This document shows positions 9,301 to 19,276 of a stretch of 64,000 nt of DNA, piece after piece. Origin of the DNA: Boseongicola aestuarii (GTDB lineage: Bacteria > Pseudomonadota > Alphaproteobacteria > Rhodobacterales > Rhodobacteraceae); NCBI RefSeq assembly GCF_900184815.1, contig NZ_FXXQ01000002.1, positions 434,001-498,000 of the forward strand, given 5' to 3'. Both the position numbers and the translations under genes were made by a program. The notes beneath the pieces were generated by a model. That model was not told where the DNA came from and did no database searches. It saw only the letters and a program-made list of their open reading frames with translations. Positions within the stretch are counted from its first letter, which is position 1, and each line of letters opens with the position of its first letter.

Positions 9301-10905
9301 CTAGGAGGCGGCCTTGACCTCGAAAGCGGCGGCCATCAGCGCCTTGGTGTAATCGGAACGCGGTGCATCGAACACCTGCCCCGCATCCCCGTGTTCGACC
9401 ACATCGCCCTCTTTCATCACAATCACTTTGTGACTGAGCGCGCGGACAACCTTCAAATCGTGGCTGATAAAGAGATAGGCCAGCCCGTATTTCTGCTGCA
9501 GATTGCGCAACAACTCCACGATCTGCACCTGCACGGTCATGTCTAGCGCCGACGTCGGCTCGTCCAGAACAACCAACTTGGGCCTAAGCACCATCGCGCG
9601 CGCAATGGCGATACGCTGCCGCTGACCGCCCGAAAATTCATGCGGATAGCGATGCATCATGTCAGGATCGAGGCCGACTTCTTCCATGATCTCGGCCACC
9701 ATCTCGCGTCGATCCCGCCCGGAATCGACGTCATGGATCATCAGCCCCTCCGAAATAATCTCCTCGACCGTCATGCGCGGACTGAGCGATCCGTAAGGGT
9801 CCTGAAAAACGATCTGCATATCCGCGCGCAGGGGGCGCATTTCGCGGGATTTAAGGCCCTGAATATTGCGCCCCAGAAAGCTCACCCGACCTTCCGACGA
9901 AATCAGACGCATGATCGCAAGCGCCAGCGTAGTCTTGCCGGACCCGCTCTCGCCGACGATCCCGACCGTTTCCCCGGCCCGCACCGAAAGTGTCGCAGCG
10001 TTGACCGCTTTGATATGCCCCACCGTGCGCTTCAACAGTCCGCGCTGGATTGGGAACCAGATACGCAAGGCATCCGTTTCGGCGATGACATCCGCGCCCG
10101 CAGGGACCGGCAGGGGTGTTCCTGTGGACTCGGCGCTGAGAAGCATTTGCGTGTACGGATGGCTTGGCTTCGCGAAGATCTCGGCAGTATCGCCGCGTTC
10201 GACGATCTCGCCATCTTTCATCACGCAGACCCGGTCCGCGAATTTCCGCACAATCCCGAGGTCGTGGGTGATGAACAGCATAGACATGCCAAGCCGCTCT
10301 TTCAGTTCGGCCAGAAGCTCTAGGATTTGGGCCTGAATGGTCACGTCCAGCGCCGTTGTCGGCTCGTCCGCGATCAGCAGTTCCGGCCCGTTCGCCAGCG
10401 CCATGGCGATCATCACGCGCTGGCGCTGCCCGCCGGAAAGCTGGTGTGGATAGGCTCCAAGTCGTACTTCGGGGTTCGGGATTCCGACCTGTTCGAGAAG
10501 TTGGATGATCTTCGCCCGCGCCTCTTCTCCGCGGAGTCCCTGATGCAATGCGACGGCCTCGGCCAGTTGCTTTTCAAGCGTGTGCAGCGGGTTGAGCGAG
10601 GTCATCGGCTCCTGAAAGATGAACGAGATATCGTTGCCGCGCACGCGGCGTAATTCGGCTTCGTTGGCGCCGACCATTTCGGCCCCGTCGTAAGTGATCG
10701 AACCTGTGATTTCTGCGCTGTCGCCCAGCAGCGACACCGTGGACAACGCGGTTACCGATTTGCCGGAGCCACTTTCGCCCACAAGTGCCACGGTTTCGCC
10801 ACGGCGCAGATCAAAGCTGACGTCGCGCACGGCGTGTGTCAGCGCACCATCCTGACGAAAGTGCACGTTCAGGCCCCGCACGTTCAAAAGGACGTCGCTG
10901 CTCAT
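9301..10905 (-). CDS. yejF: Peptide ABC transporter, fused double ATPase (YejF)
   Basis: 534 residues with two complete ABC ATPase halves: Walker A GESGSGKS and GESGSGKTT, signatures LSGGQRQR and FSGGQRQR, Walker [13 protein letters not shown] and [12 protein letters not shown]. Each half has the oligopeptide-type C-terminal extension. It energises the YejB/YejE permeases. In E. coli YejABEF imports peptides, including microcin C. The start overlaps the yejE stop as ATGA. Last gene of the yejABEF operon. Confidence 0.92.
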   Translation of the reverse strand: MSSDVLLNVRGLNVHFRQDGALTHAVRDVSFDLRRGETVALVGESGSGKSVTALSTVSLLGDSAEITGSITYDGAEMVGANEAELRRVRGNDISFIFQEPMTSLNPLHTLEKQLAEAVALHQGLRGEEARAKIIQLLEQVGIPNPEVRLGAYPHQLSGGQRQRVMIAMALANGPELLIADEPTTALDVTIQAQILELLAELKERLGMSMLFITHDLGIVRKFADRVCVMKDGEIVERGDTAEIFAKPSHPYTQMLLSAESTGTPLPVPAGADVIAETDALRIWFPIQRGLLKRTVGHIKAVNAATLSVRAGETVGIVGESGSGKTTLALAIMRLISSEGRVSFLGRNIQGLKSREMRPLRADMQIVFQDPYGSLSPRMTVEEIISEGLMIHDVDSGRDRREMVAEIMEEVGLDPDMMHRYPHEFSGGQRQRIAIARAMVLRPKLVVLDEPTSALDMTVQVQIVELLRNLQQKYGLAYLFISHDLKVVRALSHKVIVMKEGDVVEHGDAGQVFDAPRSDYTKALMAAAFEVKAAS

Positions 10906-12074
10906 TGGAAGGTCTTTCTTGGATCAAAGGCGTCACGCACGCCCTCAAAGATGAAAACCAGCAGCGACAGCATGATGGCGAAGGTGAAAAAGCCCGTGAA
11001 GGCCAGCCAGGGCGCCTGGAGGTTTTGTTTGGCTTGCAGGGTCAGTTCGCCAAGCGACGGCGCGGAGGACGGCAGCCCGTATCCGAGAAAGTCGAGCGAG
11101 GCGAGGCCCCCGATGGTGCCTGTAATGATGAAGGGCAACAGAGTGACGGTTGCGACCATGGCGTTGGGCAGCATGTGGCGGAACATGATCGTGCCGTTGG
11201 ACACGCCCAGCGCGCGGGCGGCGCGGACGTACTCGAAGTTGCGCGCACGCAGGAATTCGGCACGCACCACACCGACCAGCGCCGGCCATCCGAACAGGAC
11301 CGAGAGGAACACCAGCATCCAGAAACTTCGCCCGAAAATCGCGAACATGATGATGATCACGTAAAGCGACGGGGTCGAAGACCAGATTTCAAGCAATCGC
11401 TGGAACACAAGGTCCAGCCAGCCGCCGAAATAGCCCTGCACCGCCCCGGCGGCGATGCCGATTATACTGGCGCAGACCGTGACGATCAGCGTGAACATGA
11501 TCGACAGACGGAAACCATAGATCACGCGGGCCAGCACGTCGCGTTTGGTGTCGTCGGTACCAAGCAGGTTGTTGCTGTCGGGCGCACTTGGGGCAGCGCC
11601 CCGAATATCGACGATGGTGTCATAGCGGTAGGGGATCATCGGCCAGAGGAGCCAGCCTTCTTCAACTTCGACACCGTCGACCTGCCCGGTTTCCGCCGCT
11701 TCGGCCATGATGCCTTCGGGGTCGTCGTAGCAGGCCTCGATGCCGCCAGTGCGGATCAGGCATTCGACGTCTTCGTACTGGTATTGCGCCTCGATGGGCA
11801 GGTCACCGCCGAACTCGGTTTCGGGGTAGAAGTTGAAAATCGGCATGTAAAGTTCGCCGCGATAGCTGACGAAGATCGGCTTGTCGTTCGCGATGAACTC
11901 GGCCAGCAGGCTGAGGCCGAACAGCACCGAAAAGATGATCAGGGACCAATACGCGCGACGGTTCTTGGTGAAGTTGCGCCAGCGACGCTGATTGAGCGGT
12001 GACAGCCACGGGCGCTTGCGTTTGATTTCGGCGGCGACGGGTGCGGGGACGATAACGGGATCGGGCAAGGCCAT
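10902..12074 (-). CDS. yejE: Peptide ABC transporter permease (YejE)
   Basis: 390 residues. First membrane helix at ~42-64, then a ~110-residue exported insertion (with GGDLPIEAQYQYEDVECL) that is typical of YejE, then five helices of the BPD_transp_1 domain with the EAA-loop ARALGVSNGTIMFRHMLPNA. The insertion separates it from DppC-type permeases. Three bases separate it from yejB. Confidence 0.92.
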   Translation of the reverse strand: MALPDPVIVPAPVAAEIKRKRPWLSPLNQRRWRNFTKNRRAYWSLIIFSVLFGLSLLAEFIANDKPIFVSYRGELYMPIFNFYPETEFGGDLPIEAQYQYEDVECLIRTGGIEACYDDPEGIMAEAAETGQVDGVEVEEGWLLWPMIPYRYDTIVDIRGAAPSAPDSNNLLGTDDTKRDVLARVIYGFRLSIMFTLIVTVCASIIGIAAGAVQGYFGGWLDLVFQRLLEIWSSTPSLYVIIIMFAIFGRSFWMLVFLSVLFGWPALVGVVRAEFLRARNFEYVRAARALGVSNGTIMFRHMLPNAMVATVTLLPFIITGTIGGLASLDFLGYGLPSSAPSLGELTLQAKQNLQAPWLAFTGFFTFAIMLSLLVFIFEGVRDAFDPRKTFQ

Positions 12075-12077
12075 GGT

Positions 12078-13157
12078 TCAGACCTCGCGCTTTTCGAAGT
12101 CGATGCGCGGATCGACGAAGACGTACATGAGATCGGACAGGATACCGACCAAAAGACCAACAAGGCCAAAGGCGAACAGTGTCCCGAAAATCACCGGATA
12201 GTCGCGGGCGACAGCGGCTTCAAAGCCAAGGCGGCCAAGACCATCGAGCGAGAATATCGTCTCGATAATCAGGCTGGAACCGAAGAAGATACCGATGAAA
12301 AGCGATGGAAATCCGGCGATGACGATCAGCATGGCGTTGCGGAAAACGTGGCCATAAAGCACGCGGGCTTCCGAAAGGCCCTTGGCCTTTGCGGTGACAA
12401 CGTATTGCTTTTTGATCTCATCGAGAAAGCTGTTCTTGGTAAGCAGGGTCAGCGTCGCAAATCCCGAAATGGACGACGCGAGAACCGGAAGGGTGATGTG
12501 CCAGAGGTAGTCCACGACTTTGCCCCAGGCTGATAACTCGTCGAAATTGTCGGAGGTCAGGCCCCGAAGCGGGAACCATTGGAAATAGGAGCCGCCGGCG
12601 AACAACACCAGAAGCATGATCGCAAACAAAAAACCGGGGATCGCGTAGGCGACGATGATCAGGCCGCTGGTCCATGTGTCGAAACTTGAGCCATCGTTGA
12701 CCGCTTTTCGGATGCCGAGCGGGATCGAGATCAGATAGGCGATGACGGTGGACCACAGGCCAAGCGTGATCGACACCGGCATTTTCTCGATCACCAGATC
12801 AATCACGCTGATTGAGCGGAAGTAGCTTTCTCCGAAATCGAGCCGGATATAGTTCCACATCATCAGCGCGAAACGCTCATGTGCCGGCTTATCGAAACCG
12901 AACTCGCGTTCCAATTCTTCGATGAACTCCTTCGGCAGGCCCCGCGCGCCCACATAGCCGCCGTCGCCCTGTGATTCGAAGGTTTCCGAACCGCCGCCCG
13001 AGATCCCCTCGAAGACGTCCCCCTGCCCTTCCATTGTCGCGATGATCTGCTCGATTGGGCCTCCAGGCACAAACTGCGTCAGCGTGAAATTGATGACCAT
13101 GATCCCGAACAGCGTCGGAATGATCAGCAATAGCCGTCGGAGGATATATGCGCCCAT
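12078..13157 (-). CDS. yejB: Peptide ABC transporter permease (YejB)
   Basis: 359 residues. N-terminal [21 protein letters not shown] is the standard first helix of DppB/YejB permeases. A YejB-type periplasmic loop ([22 protein letters not shown]) follows, then five helices and the EAA loop [20 protein letters not shown]. Starts 15 bases after the yejA stop. Confidence 0.92.
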   Translation of the reverse strand: MGAYILRRLLLIIPTLFGIMVINFTLTQFVPGGPIEQIIATMEGQGDVFEGISGGGSETFESQGDGGYVGARGLPKEFIEELEREFGFDKPAHERFALMMWNYIRLDFGESYFRSISVIDLVIEKMPVSITLGLWSTVIAYLISIPLGIRKAVNDGSSFDTWTSGLIIVAYAIPGFLFAIMLLVLFAGGSYFQWFPLRGLTSDNFDELSAWGKVVDYLWHITLPVLASSISGFATLTLLTKNSFLDEIKKQYVVTAKAKGLSEARVLYGHVFRNAMLIVIAGFPSLFIGIFFGSSLIIETIFSLDGLGRLGFEAAVARDYPVIFGTLFAFGLVGLLVGILSDLMYVFVDPRIDFEKREV

Positions 13158-13172
13158 GGTGCCGTCGATCCC

Positions 13173-15098
13173 CTAGAGCGCGCCTTGCGCGCGAAGTGCG
13201 GCTTCGGCTTCGGCATCATGCCACCAGAAATCAAGCGCCCCAAGCGCAAGCGGCGGCAGCGGCTCGGGATAGCGATACATGTCGTAATAGGCGACCCAAT
13301 GCGAGTTGTTGATCCACTGCGGAATGATGAACCGTTCCGCGCGCAGCACACGATCGAGAGATCGCACCGAGGCATGCAAATCCTGCAGCGAACTGGCCGA
13401 AATTGCCTTTTCGATCAGGCGATCAATCGCAGGCGTGCAGACGCCCATCAGGTTGCGTGTGCTTTGGTCCATGGCTTCGCAACTGAAGTACTGCTTCAGG
13501 CCGGTCGAGGGTTCATACCCAAGCGCAAACTGGTGGACGGTCAGATCGTAGTCGTAGTTGCGCGACCGGTCGGTTTCCTGACTTGGGTCGACACGGTCCA
13601 GTTTGGCCTCAATCCCAAGCGCAAGAAGGTTCTGCACAAAGGGATTGTGGATACGGTCAAACGCAGGGCTGCTGTCGAGGATCTCGACTGTCAGCACGCG
13701 TCCGTTCTTGCGCCGCTTGCCATCGTCACCGACGATCCAGCCGGCCTCGTCCAGCAGGGCCGAAGCTGCACGCAGATTGCGGCGATCAAGTTGACGGGGG
13801 CCGGAAGTCGTGGGCATCACGACTTCGTCGGTCAGAATAGACGCATCCAGCAGGCCTTCGTCGACCAGTGGCTGCAAGATCGCCACCTCTTCCGGGGTCG
13901 GAACACCGACAGCCGTCAGGTCCCCTCCGTTGTCCCAGAAGGACGTGGTCCGCTCATAAAGACCGTAAAAGAGGCTCTCGTTTGACCATTCGAAGTTGAA
14001 CATCATCGCAATGGCCTCGCGCACGCGCGGATCCTGGAATTTCTCGCGACGCAGGTTGAAGACATAGGACTGGCCCGTGCCGAGGCTGCCATCGGGCAGT
14101 TCCTCTTTCACCACAAAGCCATTTATCAGGCCCGGAAAGGTATAGCCCGTCGCCCATTCGCGTGAGGAGTTTTCGACGCGGAAGGTGTATTCACCAGCCT
14201 TGAAAGCTTCCATGGCGGCCGAGCTGTCCGCGAAATATTCGATGCGGATGGTCTCGAAATTGTTGCGGCCAAGGCTTTGCGGCAGTTCTGCGCCCCAGTA
14301 ATCGGGGTTGTAGCGATAGATGATCTGGCGGTTCACATCATAGCTGTCGAGTTGGTAGGGGCCTGTGCCGAGAATGGGCGTAAGGCCGCTTTCCTCAAGC
14401 TTGAAACCGGTTTCTTCCACCCAGCTTTTCGAGAACGCCGGGAAAATCCCTGCTGTCGTAATCACATCGCGACGCGGTGCGGATTCGGTGAAGTTGAACT
14501 TGATGGTGTAGTCGTCGATGACCTCGACACTTTCGATAATGCTGCCGAAAGCCGCGCGGAAGGACGGAAGACCCTCAGTCATGAAAAGGTTGTGCGTGAA
14601 AGCCAGATCATGCGCCGTCCAGCCACGGCCATCCGAGAACGTGACGTTGTCGCGCAGATTGAAGATCACCCAGTCGAGACTTTCGGCCGGATACTCCATC
14701 GTCTCGCACAAAAGGCAGTAGGACGCGTTCGGATCGTCGGCAAACGTCGTGAGGATGCTTTCATGCCCGATTGTCGACAAAGCCCCGGCACGCCCGTTGC
14801 GCGTATAGTTGTTAAAGCTGTCGAAGGTGCCCGGCGCCCACTGGCTGATCTCGCCGCCCTTCGGCGCATTCGGGTTGACGTAGTTCAGTTGCTGATAATC
14901 CGCCGGATAAACCAGATCGCCGAAGAACGAATACCCATGGCTTACAATGATCTCTTCATGAGCATCGGCCCGCACCACCGAACCCGTCGCCAGCAAAGTC
15001 CCCGCGACCAGGCCCGCAAGGCCAATCCATTTCAGCGCCAGGCGGTTTTCGGAAAGTCTGGCAGAAAGAGCAACCGCGCGAGGGCGTCGTGGTGTCAT
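13173..15098 (-). CDS. yejA: Extracellular peptide-binding protein (YejA-type)
   Basis: 641 residues, SBP family 5. N-terminal basic region and hydrophobic helix (WIGLAGLVAGTLLATG) form an export signal ending near VRADA. YejA-type landmarks are HGYSFFGDLVYP, NPNAPKGGEISQWAPGTFDSFN and a C-terminal YRYPEPLPPLALGALDFWWHD. Binds peptides in the periplasm for YejBEF. I chose the ATG at 15098 because the GGAGG ribosome-binding site abuts the ATG at 15107 with no spacing but lies 9 bases from this one. First gene of the operon. Confidence 0.92.
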   Translation of the reverse strand: MTPRRPRAVALSARLSENRLALKWIGLAGLVAGTLLATGSVVRADAHEEIIVSHGYSFFGDLVYPADYQQLNYVNPNAPKGGEISQWAPGTFDSFNNYTRNGRAGALSTIGHESILTTFADDPNASYCLLCETMEYPAESLDWVIFNLRDNVTFSDGRGWTAHDLAFTHNLFMTEGLPSFRAAFGSIIESVEVIDDYTIKFNFTESAPRRDVITTAGIFPAFSKSWVEETGFKLEESGLTPILGTGPYQLDSYDVNRQIIYRYNPDYWGAELPQSLGRNNFETIRIEYFADSSAAMEAFKAGEYTFRVENSSREWATGYTFPGLINGFVVKEELPDGSLGTGQSYVFNLRREKFQDPRVREAIAMMFNFEWSNESLFYGLYERTTSFWDNGGDLTAVGVPTPEEVAILQPLVDEGLLDASILTDEVVMPTTSGPRQLDRRNLRAASALLDEAGWIVGDDGKRRKNGRVLTVEILDSSPAFDRIHNPFVQNLLALGIEAKLDRVDPSQETDRSRNYDYDLTVHQFALGYEPSTGLKQYFSCEAMDQSTRNLMGVCTPAIDRLIEKAISASSLQDLHASVRSLDRVLRAERFIIPQWINNSHWVAYYDMYRYPEPLPPLALGALDFWWHDAEAEAALRAQGAL

Positions 15099-15151
15099 GG
15101 GGTTCATCCTCCGTTTCGATACGTCCCGGCGAAAGCGGGCTTGTACTGGTA

Positions 15152-15173
15152 AAATGAAGCTAGTTTTTCATTT
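15152..15173. promoter_or_regulatory. Dyad upstream of yejA, possible operator
   Basis: Perfect 7-base inverted repeat AAATGAA-N8-TTCATTT, 54 bases before the chosen yejA start in an AT-richer patch. Its form suits a dimeric repressor or activator site. No promoter elements are clear enough to mark. Confidence 0.35.
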
Positions 15174-15227
15174 GTCTAATGTTCAAGGCCGTGGCTCTGA
15201 ATATTTGGTGAAGACACCGTGCGCAGC

Positions 15228-15258
15228 AAAAGGGCCGGACGCAACAGCGACCGGCCCC
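15228..15258 (-). terminator. Terminator of the cytochrome c gene
   Basis: Stem GGGCCGG (15232-15238) with CCGGCCC (15251-15257). Read on the minus strand it is followed by TTTTGC. It lies 27 bases past the cytochrome c stop codon. Confidence 0.65.
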
Positions 15259-15284
15259 AAAGTACCAAAATCGTGATAAAAAGG

Positions 15285-15797
15285 TTATCCGCCAGCGGTT
15301 TCGAGATATGCGATCAGGTTCGCACGGTCCTCGATGTCAGGCATGCCGCGATAGTTCATCTTGGTGCCCTCGATATAGCCGCTTGGCGAAATCAGAAATT
15401 CGTTCAGGGCTTCCGGCGTCCACTCGCCCGGGAAATTGGCCATGGCCGTCGAATAGGCATAGCCTTCCGCCGCACCCTTGGGGCGCCCGACCACATTCGC
15501 CAGATACGGACCCGTGCCGTTCGCGCCTGTTTCCAGCTTGTGACAGGCCTGACACTGTCGCCACAAACGCTCGCCAGCGCCCGCATCCGCCACTGCGTAA
15601 ACATCGGCGAAGGGAACTTCCGCTACTTCTTCTTCAGCCTCACCCGCACCCTCGACTTCAATCGTGTAAGCCTGATGGTGATCGTCACCATGCTTGGGAT
15701 GATAAATGAATTCCGCCGCAAAGCCGCCCAGCAGGAAAACGAGGAACGTGCCGCAGAGGCCCCCCAGCGTTTTTGTCAAAGTCATCGTGTCGAACAT
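15285..15797 (-). CDS. Membrane-anchored class I cytochrome c
   Basis: 170 residues. One N-terminal hydrophobic helix (~9-30) serves as uncleaved anchor, then a His/Asp and Glu-rich linker (~33-62), then a class I cytochrome c with haem motif CQACH (82-86), NVVGRPKG, and the distal ligand Met in GTKMNYRGM. This matches the cytochrome c-y/c552 (CycM) type that carries electrons from the bc1 complex to terminal oxidases or, in phototrophs, to the reaction centre. Divergent from pheA. Confidence 0.85.
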   Translation of the reverse strand: MFDTMTLTKTLGGLCGTFLVFLLGGFAAEFIYHPKHGDDHHQAYTIEVEGAGEAEEEVAEVPFADVYAVADAGAGERLWRQCQACHKLETGANGTGPYLANVVGRPKGAAEGYAYSTAMANFPGEWTPEALNEFLISPSGYIEGTKMNYRGMPDIEDRANLIAYLETAGG

Positions 15798-15915
15798 GTC
15801 GCGTCCAGTTCCCTCATAGTTTAGCGGTTATCTATCCGCTTCCCATGCCGGGCTTCAAGCGATAACACCTGCGGCGAAAAGCCTTTTTGTCACAGCGGGT
15901 CGGATAAACCACGAG

Positions 15916-16746
15916 ATGAACGGACGAATTGCATTCCAGGGAGAGCCCGGCGCCTACTCGCATCAGGCCTGTGCCGAGACCCGTCCCGACCATGAACCGA
16001 TGCCCTGCCGCACCTTCGAAGACGTCATCGAGGCAGTGACTTCCGGGGCTGCGGACCTTGCCATGCTGCCGGTGGAAAACACCACCTACGGCCGGGTTGC
16101 CGACATTCACCGCCTCTTGCCCGACAGTGGCCTGCACATCGTCGATGAAGCCTTTGTACGCGTGCACATCAACGTCCTCGGCGTGCCGGGCGCCAAGGTA
16201 AGTGACATCAAGAAAGCTTATTCCCACCTTGTGTTGCTGCCGCAATGCGCGCGCTGGCTGAAGGAAAACAACGTTCTTGGCGCTGTAAGCCCCGACAATG
16301 CACGCGCCGCGCGCGATGTGGCCGAAGCAGGCGACAAGTCGGTGGCCGCCCTTGCTTCCGAACTTGCCGCCGAGGTCTACGGCCTTGACGTGCTTGCCCG
16401 CCACATCGAGGACCAGGACCACAATACGACGCGCTTTCTGGTGATGTCGAAGACACCCGACCTCACGCGGCGCGGCGACACGATGATCACCACCTTCGTG
16501 TTCCGCGTTCGCAATATCCCGGCAGCGCTCTACAAAGCCATGGGCGGTTTCGCCACGAACGGCGTCAACATGACGAAGCTTGAAAGCTACATGATCGACG
16601 GCTCGTTCTCGGCTACTCAGTTCTACGCCGACATCGAAGGCCACCCCGACGACGAGAACGTCCAGCTTGCCATGGCCGAGCTTGACTATTTCACCTCCGA
16701 AATCACGATTCTCGGAGTTTACCCCGCCGACACCAAACGCCGTTAA
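15916..16746 (+). CDS. pheA: Prephenate dehydratase
   Basis: 276 residues. Converts prephenate to phenylpyruvate in phenylalanine synthesis. N-terminal catalytic domain begins RIAFQGEPGAYSHQAC and contains LPVENTTYGRV and the catalytic DHNTTRFLVM. The C-terminal ACT domain (~190-270; NIPAALYKAMGGFATNGVNMTKLESY) allows feedback inhibition by phenylalanine; ESY matches the ESRP-type effector motif with a changed third residue. No chorismate mutase domain. The stop codon lies in a perfect palindrome. Confidence 0.94.
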   Translation: MNGRIAFQGEPGAYSHQACAETRPDHEPMPCRTFEDVIEAVTSGAADLAMLPVENTTYGRVADIHRLLPDSGLHIVDEAFVRVHINVLGVPGAKVSDIKKAYSHLVLLPQCARWLKENNVLGAVSPDNARAARDVAEAGDKSVAALASELAAEVYGLDVLARHIEDQDHNTTRFLVMSKTPDLTRRGDTMITTFVFRVRNIPAALYKAMGGFATNGVNMTKLESYMIDGSFSATQFYADIEGHPDDENVQLAMAELDYFTSEITILGVYPADTKRR

Positions 16747-16768
16747 CCTTAATAGCCATTAAGGTTAA
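16743..16768. repeat. Perfect palindrome overlapping the pheA stop codon
   Basis: Arms TTAACCTTAA and TTAAGGTTAA are exact reverse complements around a 6-base spacer. The stop codon (16744-16746) is inside the first arm. Same layout as 9184-9209. Confidence 0.75.
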
Positions 16769-16780
16769 CGCGCCGCGTCC

Positions 16781-16810
16781 AAAAAAAGAGGCCCCGAAAG
16801 GCCCCTTCTT
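16781..16810. terminator. Probable bidirectional terminator between pheA and a binding-protein gene
   Basis: A run of seven A, then a stem AAG-A-GGCC paired with GGCC-C-CTT (one A/C mismatch, loop CCGAAA), then CTTCTT. On the minus strand the A run becomes a T tract, so it suits the binding-protein gene ending at 16855. Confidence 0.55.
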
Positions 16811-16852
16811 CTGTTTGAAAATATCCAATATCCGCGCCGAAGGCGCGCAAGA
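16805..16852 (+). repeat. Dispersed hairpin repeat, copy B
   Basis: CTTCTTCTGTTTGAAAATATCC followed by a GCGCC/GGCGC hairpin (16834-16838 with 16842-16846). The first 22 bases match the minus-strand copy at 62514-62565 with one difference. Confidence 0.6.
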
Positions 16853-16854
16853 TA

Positions 16855-18423
16855 TCAGTTCACTGTGACCCACCGCAGGATAAAGAAGTTGTCCGGGCGC
16901 TGCGTCATCTCGATATTGTCCTGAGTGCCCCAAACAAGCGGCTGCACGTACAGTGGCACATAGGCGTGCTCGGACTGATACAAACCGACGACCTCATCGA
17001 TCATCGCCTGACGCGCCGCCGGATCCAGCTCGGCTTGAATCATCGGCAAAAGCTCATCAAGGCGCGCGTTGGAATAGTCACCGAAGTTCCACGAACCCAG
17101 CCGCTTTTCCTCGTTCGGAGTGGACGCCAGAAACCGCAGCGGATGCTCGTGGTCCATCGAACCGCCGGGCGACCAGCCAAGAAGATACATATCGAAGTTG
17201 TCTTCGCGAAGCTCAGGCCAATAGTTCGAGACCGGCATCGCTTCCAGTTCAACGTCAATCCCGATCTGCGCCAGCATTGCCGTGATCGCCTGACAAACCG
17301 ACTCGTCATTGGGATAACGGTCGTTCGGGCACTTCAGACCAAAGCCGAACCCATCCGCATAACCTGCTTCGGCCAAGAGTGCCCGCGCACCCTCGACATC
17401 AAACGCCGGACGCGCGTCGTGCACTTTCGAATAGCCGCTCATTGCCGGTGTCACCAACTGGCTGGCCGCCTGCGCGTTGCCCCGCCAGATCGTTTGCAGG
17501 ATGGCATCTGTGTTGATCGCCTTTGCGACTGCCTCGCGAACACGCACGTCTTTGAACGGGTTCGCCTCACCGGCGCTTCTGCCATACTTCAGCGTATCCG
17601 CCTGATGTGCAAAACCCAGCATCAAGACACGGGTTTCGATGCCGCGAATGATGTTGATGCCGTCGCTTGCTTCAAGACGCGCCGCATCCTGGATCGGGAC
17701 CGGCTCGACGAAATCGACGTCGCCCGACAAAAGCGCCGCAACGGCGGTTGCGGAATTCTGGATCGGCGTGAAGGTCGCCGACGTGATATTATGCTCGACC
17801 TCATCCCAAAAATTTTCGTTTGGAACCAAGGTCGTGGACAGTCCCGGCTGGCGATCTTCAACCCGGAATGCACCGGTGCCGTTGACATTCAGCGTCGCAT
17901 AGTTGCCGGATTCCTTGTCGGGCCGCGCGGCGTCGTTGGCTTCGGACCAGCCTTTGTCTATCATCATCCAGTTTGCGATGGACGCCGGAAAAAGTGGATT
18001 CGGCGCCGAGGTGTAAATCTCGACGGTGAAGTCATCGACGACTTTCACTTCGGTGACCGAGGCGAACCAACTGCGGACGTCGGCAACTTCACTTGAAGCC
18101 CTTTCGTAGGAGAACATGACGTCTTCGGCATCGAAAGCGGCTCCGTCATGGAACGTGACGCCTTCACGCAGCGCAAAGCGCCAGCCTTCGCCTGCGCCGA
18201 TCGGCTCCCACGAGGTGGCAAGCGATGGTTCAAGCGTCATGTCCTTCGACATGCGCACGAGCCCGTCGTAAACGTTGTTCAAGAAGCCCAGAACGGGCGC
18301 TGAACTTACGGCGTGCGGGTCCATTGTCTGAGGGTCGGTCTGCCCCGCCCAGCGGAACTCTGCCGCCGAAAGGGGTCCCGCCGCCAAAGCGAAAATCGCG
18401 GCTGTTGTAAGTAGTCGTGTCAT
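16855..18423 (-). CDS. Orphan extracellular solute-binding protein, family 5 (dipeptide/nickel type)
   Basis: 522 residues. Signal peptide MTRLLTTAAIFALAAGPLSA, then the DppA/OppA-like fold: DPQTMDPHA, LREGVTFHDGAAFDAEDVMFSYER, and KCPNDRYPNDESVCQAI. Close paralogue of the protein at 19277-20857 (shared DKGWSEAN, NGTG, CPNDRY-NDE-CQA segments). No permease or ATPase gene lies in the same run, so it must share a transporter elsewhere or act as a sensor. GGGGAG ribosome-binding site 7 bases before the ATG. Ligand not predictable. Confidence 0.88.
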   Translation of the reverse strand: MTRLLTTAAIFALAAGPLSAAEFRWAGQTDPQTMDPHAVSSAPVLGFLNNVYDGLVRMSKDMTLEPSLATSWEPIGAGEGWRFALREGVTFHDGAAFDAEDVMFSYERASSEVADVRSWFASVTEVKVVDDFTVEIYTSAPNPLFPASIANWMMIDKGWSEANDAARPDKESGNYATLNVNGTGAFRVEDRQPGLSTTLVPNENFWDEVEHNITSATFTPIQNSATAVAALLSGDVDFVEPVPIQDAARLEASDGINIIRGIETRVLMLGFAHQADTLKYGRSAGEANPFKDVRVREAVAKAINTDAILQTIWRGNAQAASQLVTPAMSGYSKVHDARPAFDVEGARALLAEAGYADGFGFGLKCPNDRYPNDESVCQAITAMLAQIGIDVELEAMPVSNYWPELREDNFDMYLLGWSPGGSMDHEHPLRFLASTPNEEKRLGSWNFGDYSNARLDELLPMIQAELDPAARQAMIDEVVGLYQSEHAYVPLYVQPLVWGTQDNIEMTQRPDNFFILRWVTVN

Positions 18424-18527
18424 TATTCGTCTCCCCGAGAACTGCAGCTTTCTGCTATGTGTGACAACCTGTCCTACCCTGAAGCTAGGCTGCGCGACAG
18501 TGGACTCAAGGAAACGTGAGAAGGCGG

Positions 18528-19097
18528 CTAGTTGTGGTACCGCTGGGCCTTCGATAGCGCATCACGTTCTCGCGACAGACGCTTTAGTGTCTCAAGCGAC
18601 GCACGCAACAACACATAGCGTGACAGAAGGTGTGCCTGGTCTCTCAGTTCCATGCGCTCCAGCTCGGCCCATTTGCGTGGGACATTGGACAACACCGCAA
18701 GACAACCGATAGGTTCCATCGCCGGGCCGTAAACGGGTTCGATCAGCGCGCTCTTGAAGGGAAGCACCGACGGTTCGAAAGCTTCTCCAAATTCAGCGAC
18801 CTCCGCGAGATCGGTGATCTTGACGCCTTTGTTGCGCTCGATAATGCGGGCAAACATCGAGTGATGCTGCGCGTATTTATCGGGAAGCAGGCTGCTGCCG
18901 CGGGGAATATATCGGGACCGGATGAAGACCGACGAGCGCGGCTCGTCCAGAAGGCAGAATAGCGCTGCAGAGCTTTGCAGGACAACGCCTGCGGTGCGGG
19001 TGATGACTTCGAACTCACGTTCGCTTGCGCCATCGAGCAAACCCAGATCGCCGAGATCAAATCTTGCTGGTGCCGAATTGATCAGGCCTTCGCGCAT
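18528..19097 (-). CDS. GAF-domain protein without output domain
   Basis: 189 residues. LGDLGLLDGASEREFEVITRTAGVVLQ is the usual entry into a bacterial GAF domain, followed by ALFCLLDEPRSSVFIRSRY and a sheet/helix core to ~160. It ends in a short amphipathic helix (LLRASLETLKRLSRERDAL). No kinase, GGDEF or HTH follows. GAF domains bind small molecules; here the output is unknown. It lies between two paralogous peptide-binding-protein genes on the same strand, which suggests a shared signal, but the gaps (104 and 179 bases) allow separate promoters. Confidence 0.65.
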   Translation of the reverse strand: MREGLINSAPARFDLGDLGLLDGASEREFEVITRTAGVVLQSSAALFCLLDEPRSSVFIRSRYIPRGSSLLPDKYAQHHSMFARIIERNKGVKITDLAEVAEFGEAFEPSVLPFKSALIEPVYGPAMEPIGCLAVLSNVPRKWAELERMELRDQAHLLSRYVLLRASLETLKRLSRERDALSKAQRYHN

Positions 19098-19240
19098 TTC
19101 AGGTCACCCAAAGTCATCGCTCCCGTTTGTCGCAACGCCTTTGATCAGACATCACCGACATAACTTGGACAAATGATATGGGGCATTATGCGAAAAAGGA
19201 CACAAGTTTATCGATCTTACCGTGAAAGTTGTGTCGAAAT

Positions 19241-19268
19241 GGGCAGGCGAAGGTCGCCCCGCCTGCCC
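19241..19268 (-). terminator. Hairpin after the second binding-protein gene
   Basis: Nine-base perfect stem GGGCAGGCG with CGCCTGCCC, 10-base loop, 8 bases past the stop codon. Only ATTTC follows on the minus strand, so it may be an mRNA-stabilising end rather than an efficient intrinsic terminator. Confidence 0.5.
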
Positions 19269-19276
19269 GAAAGTCG

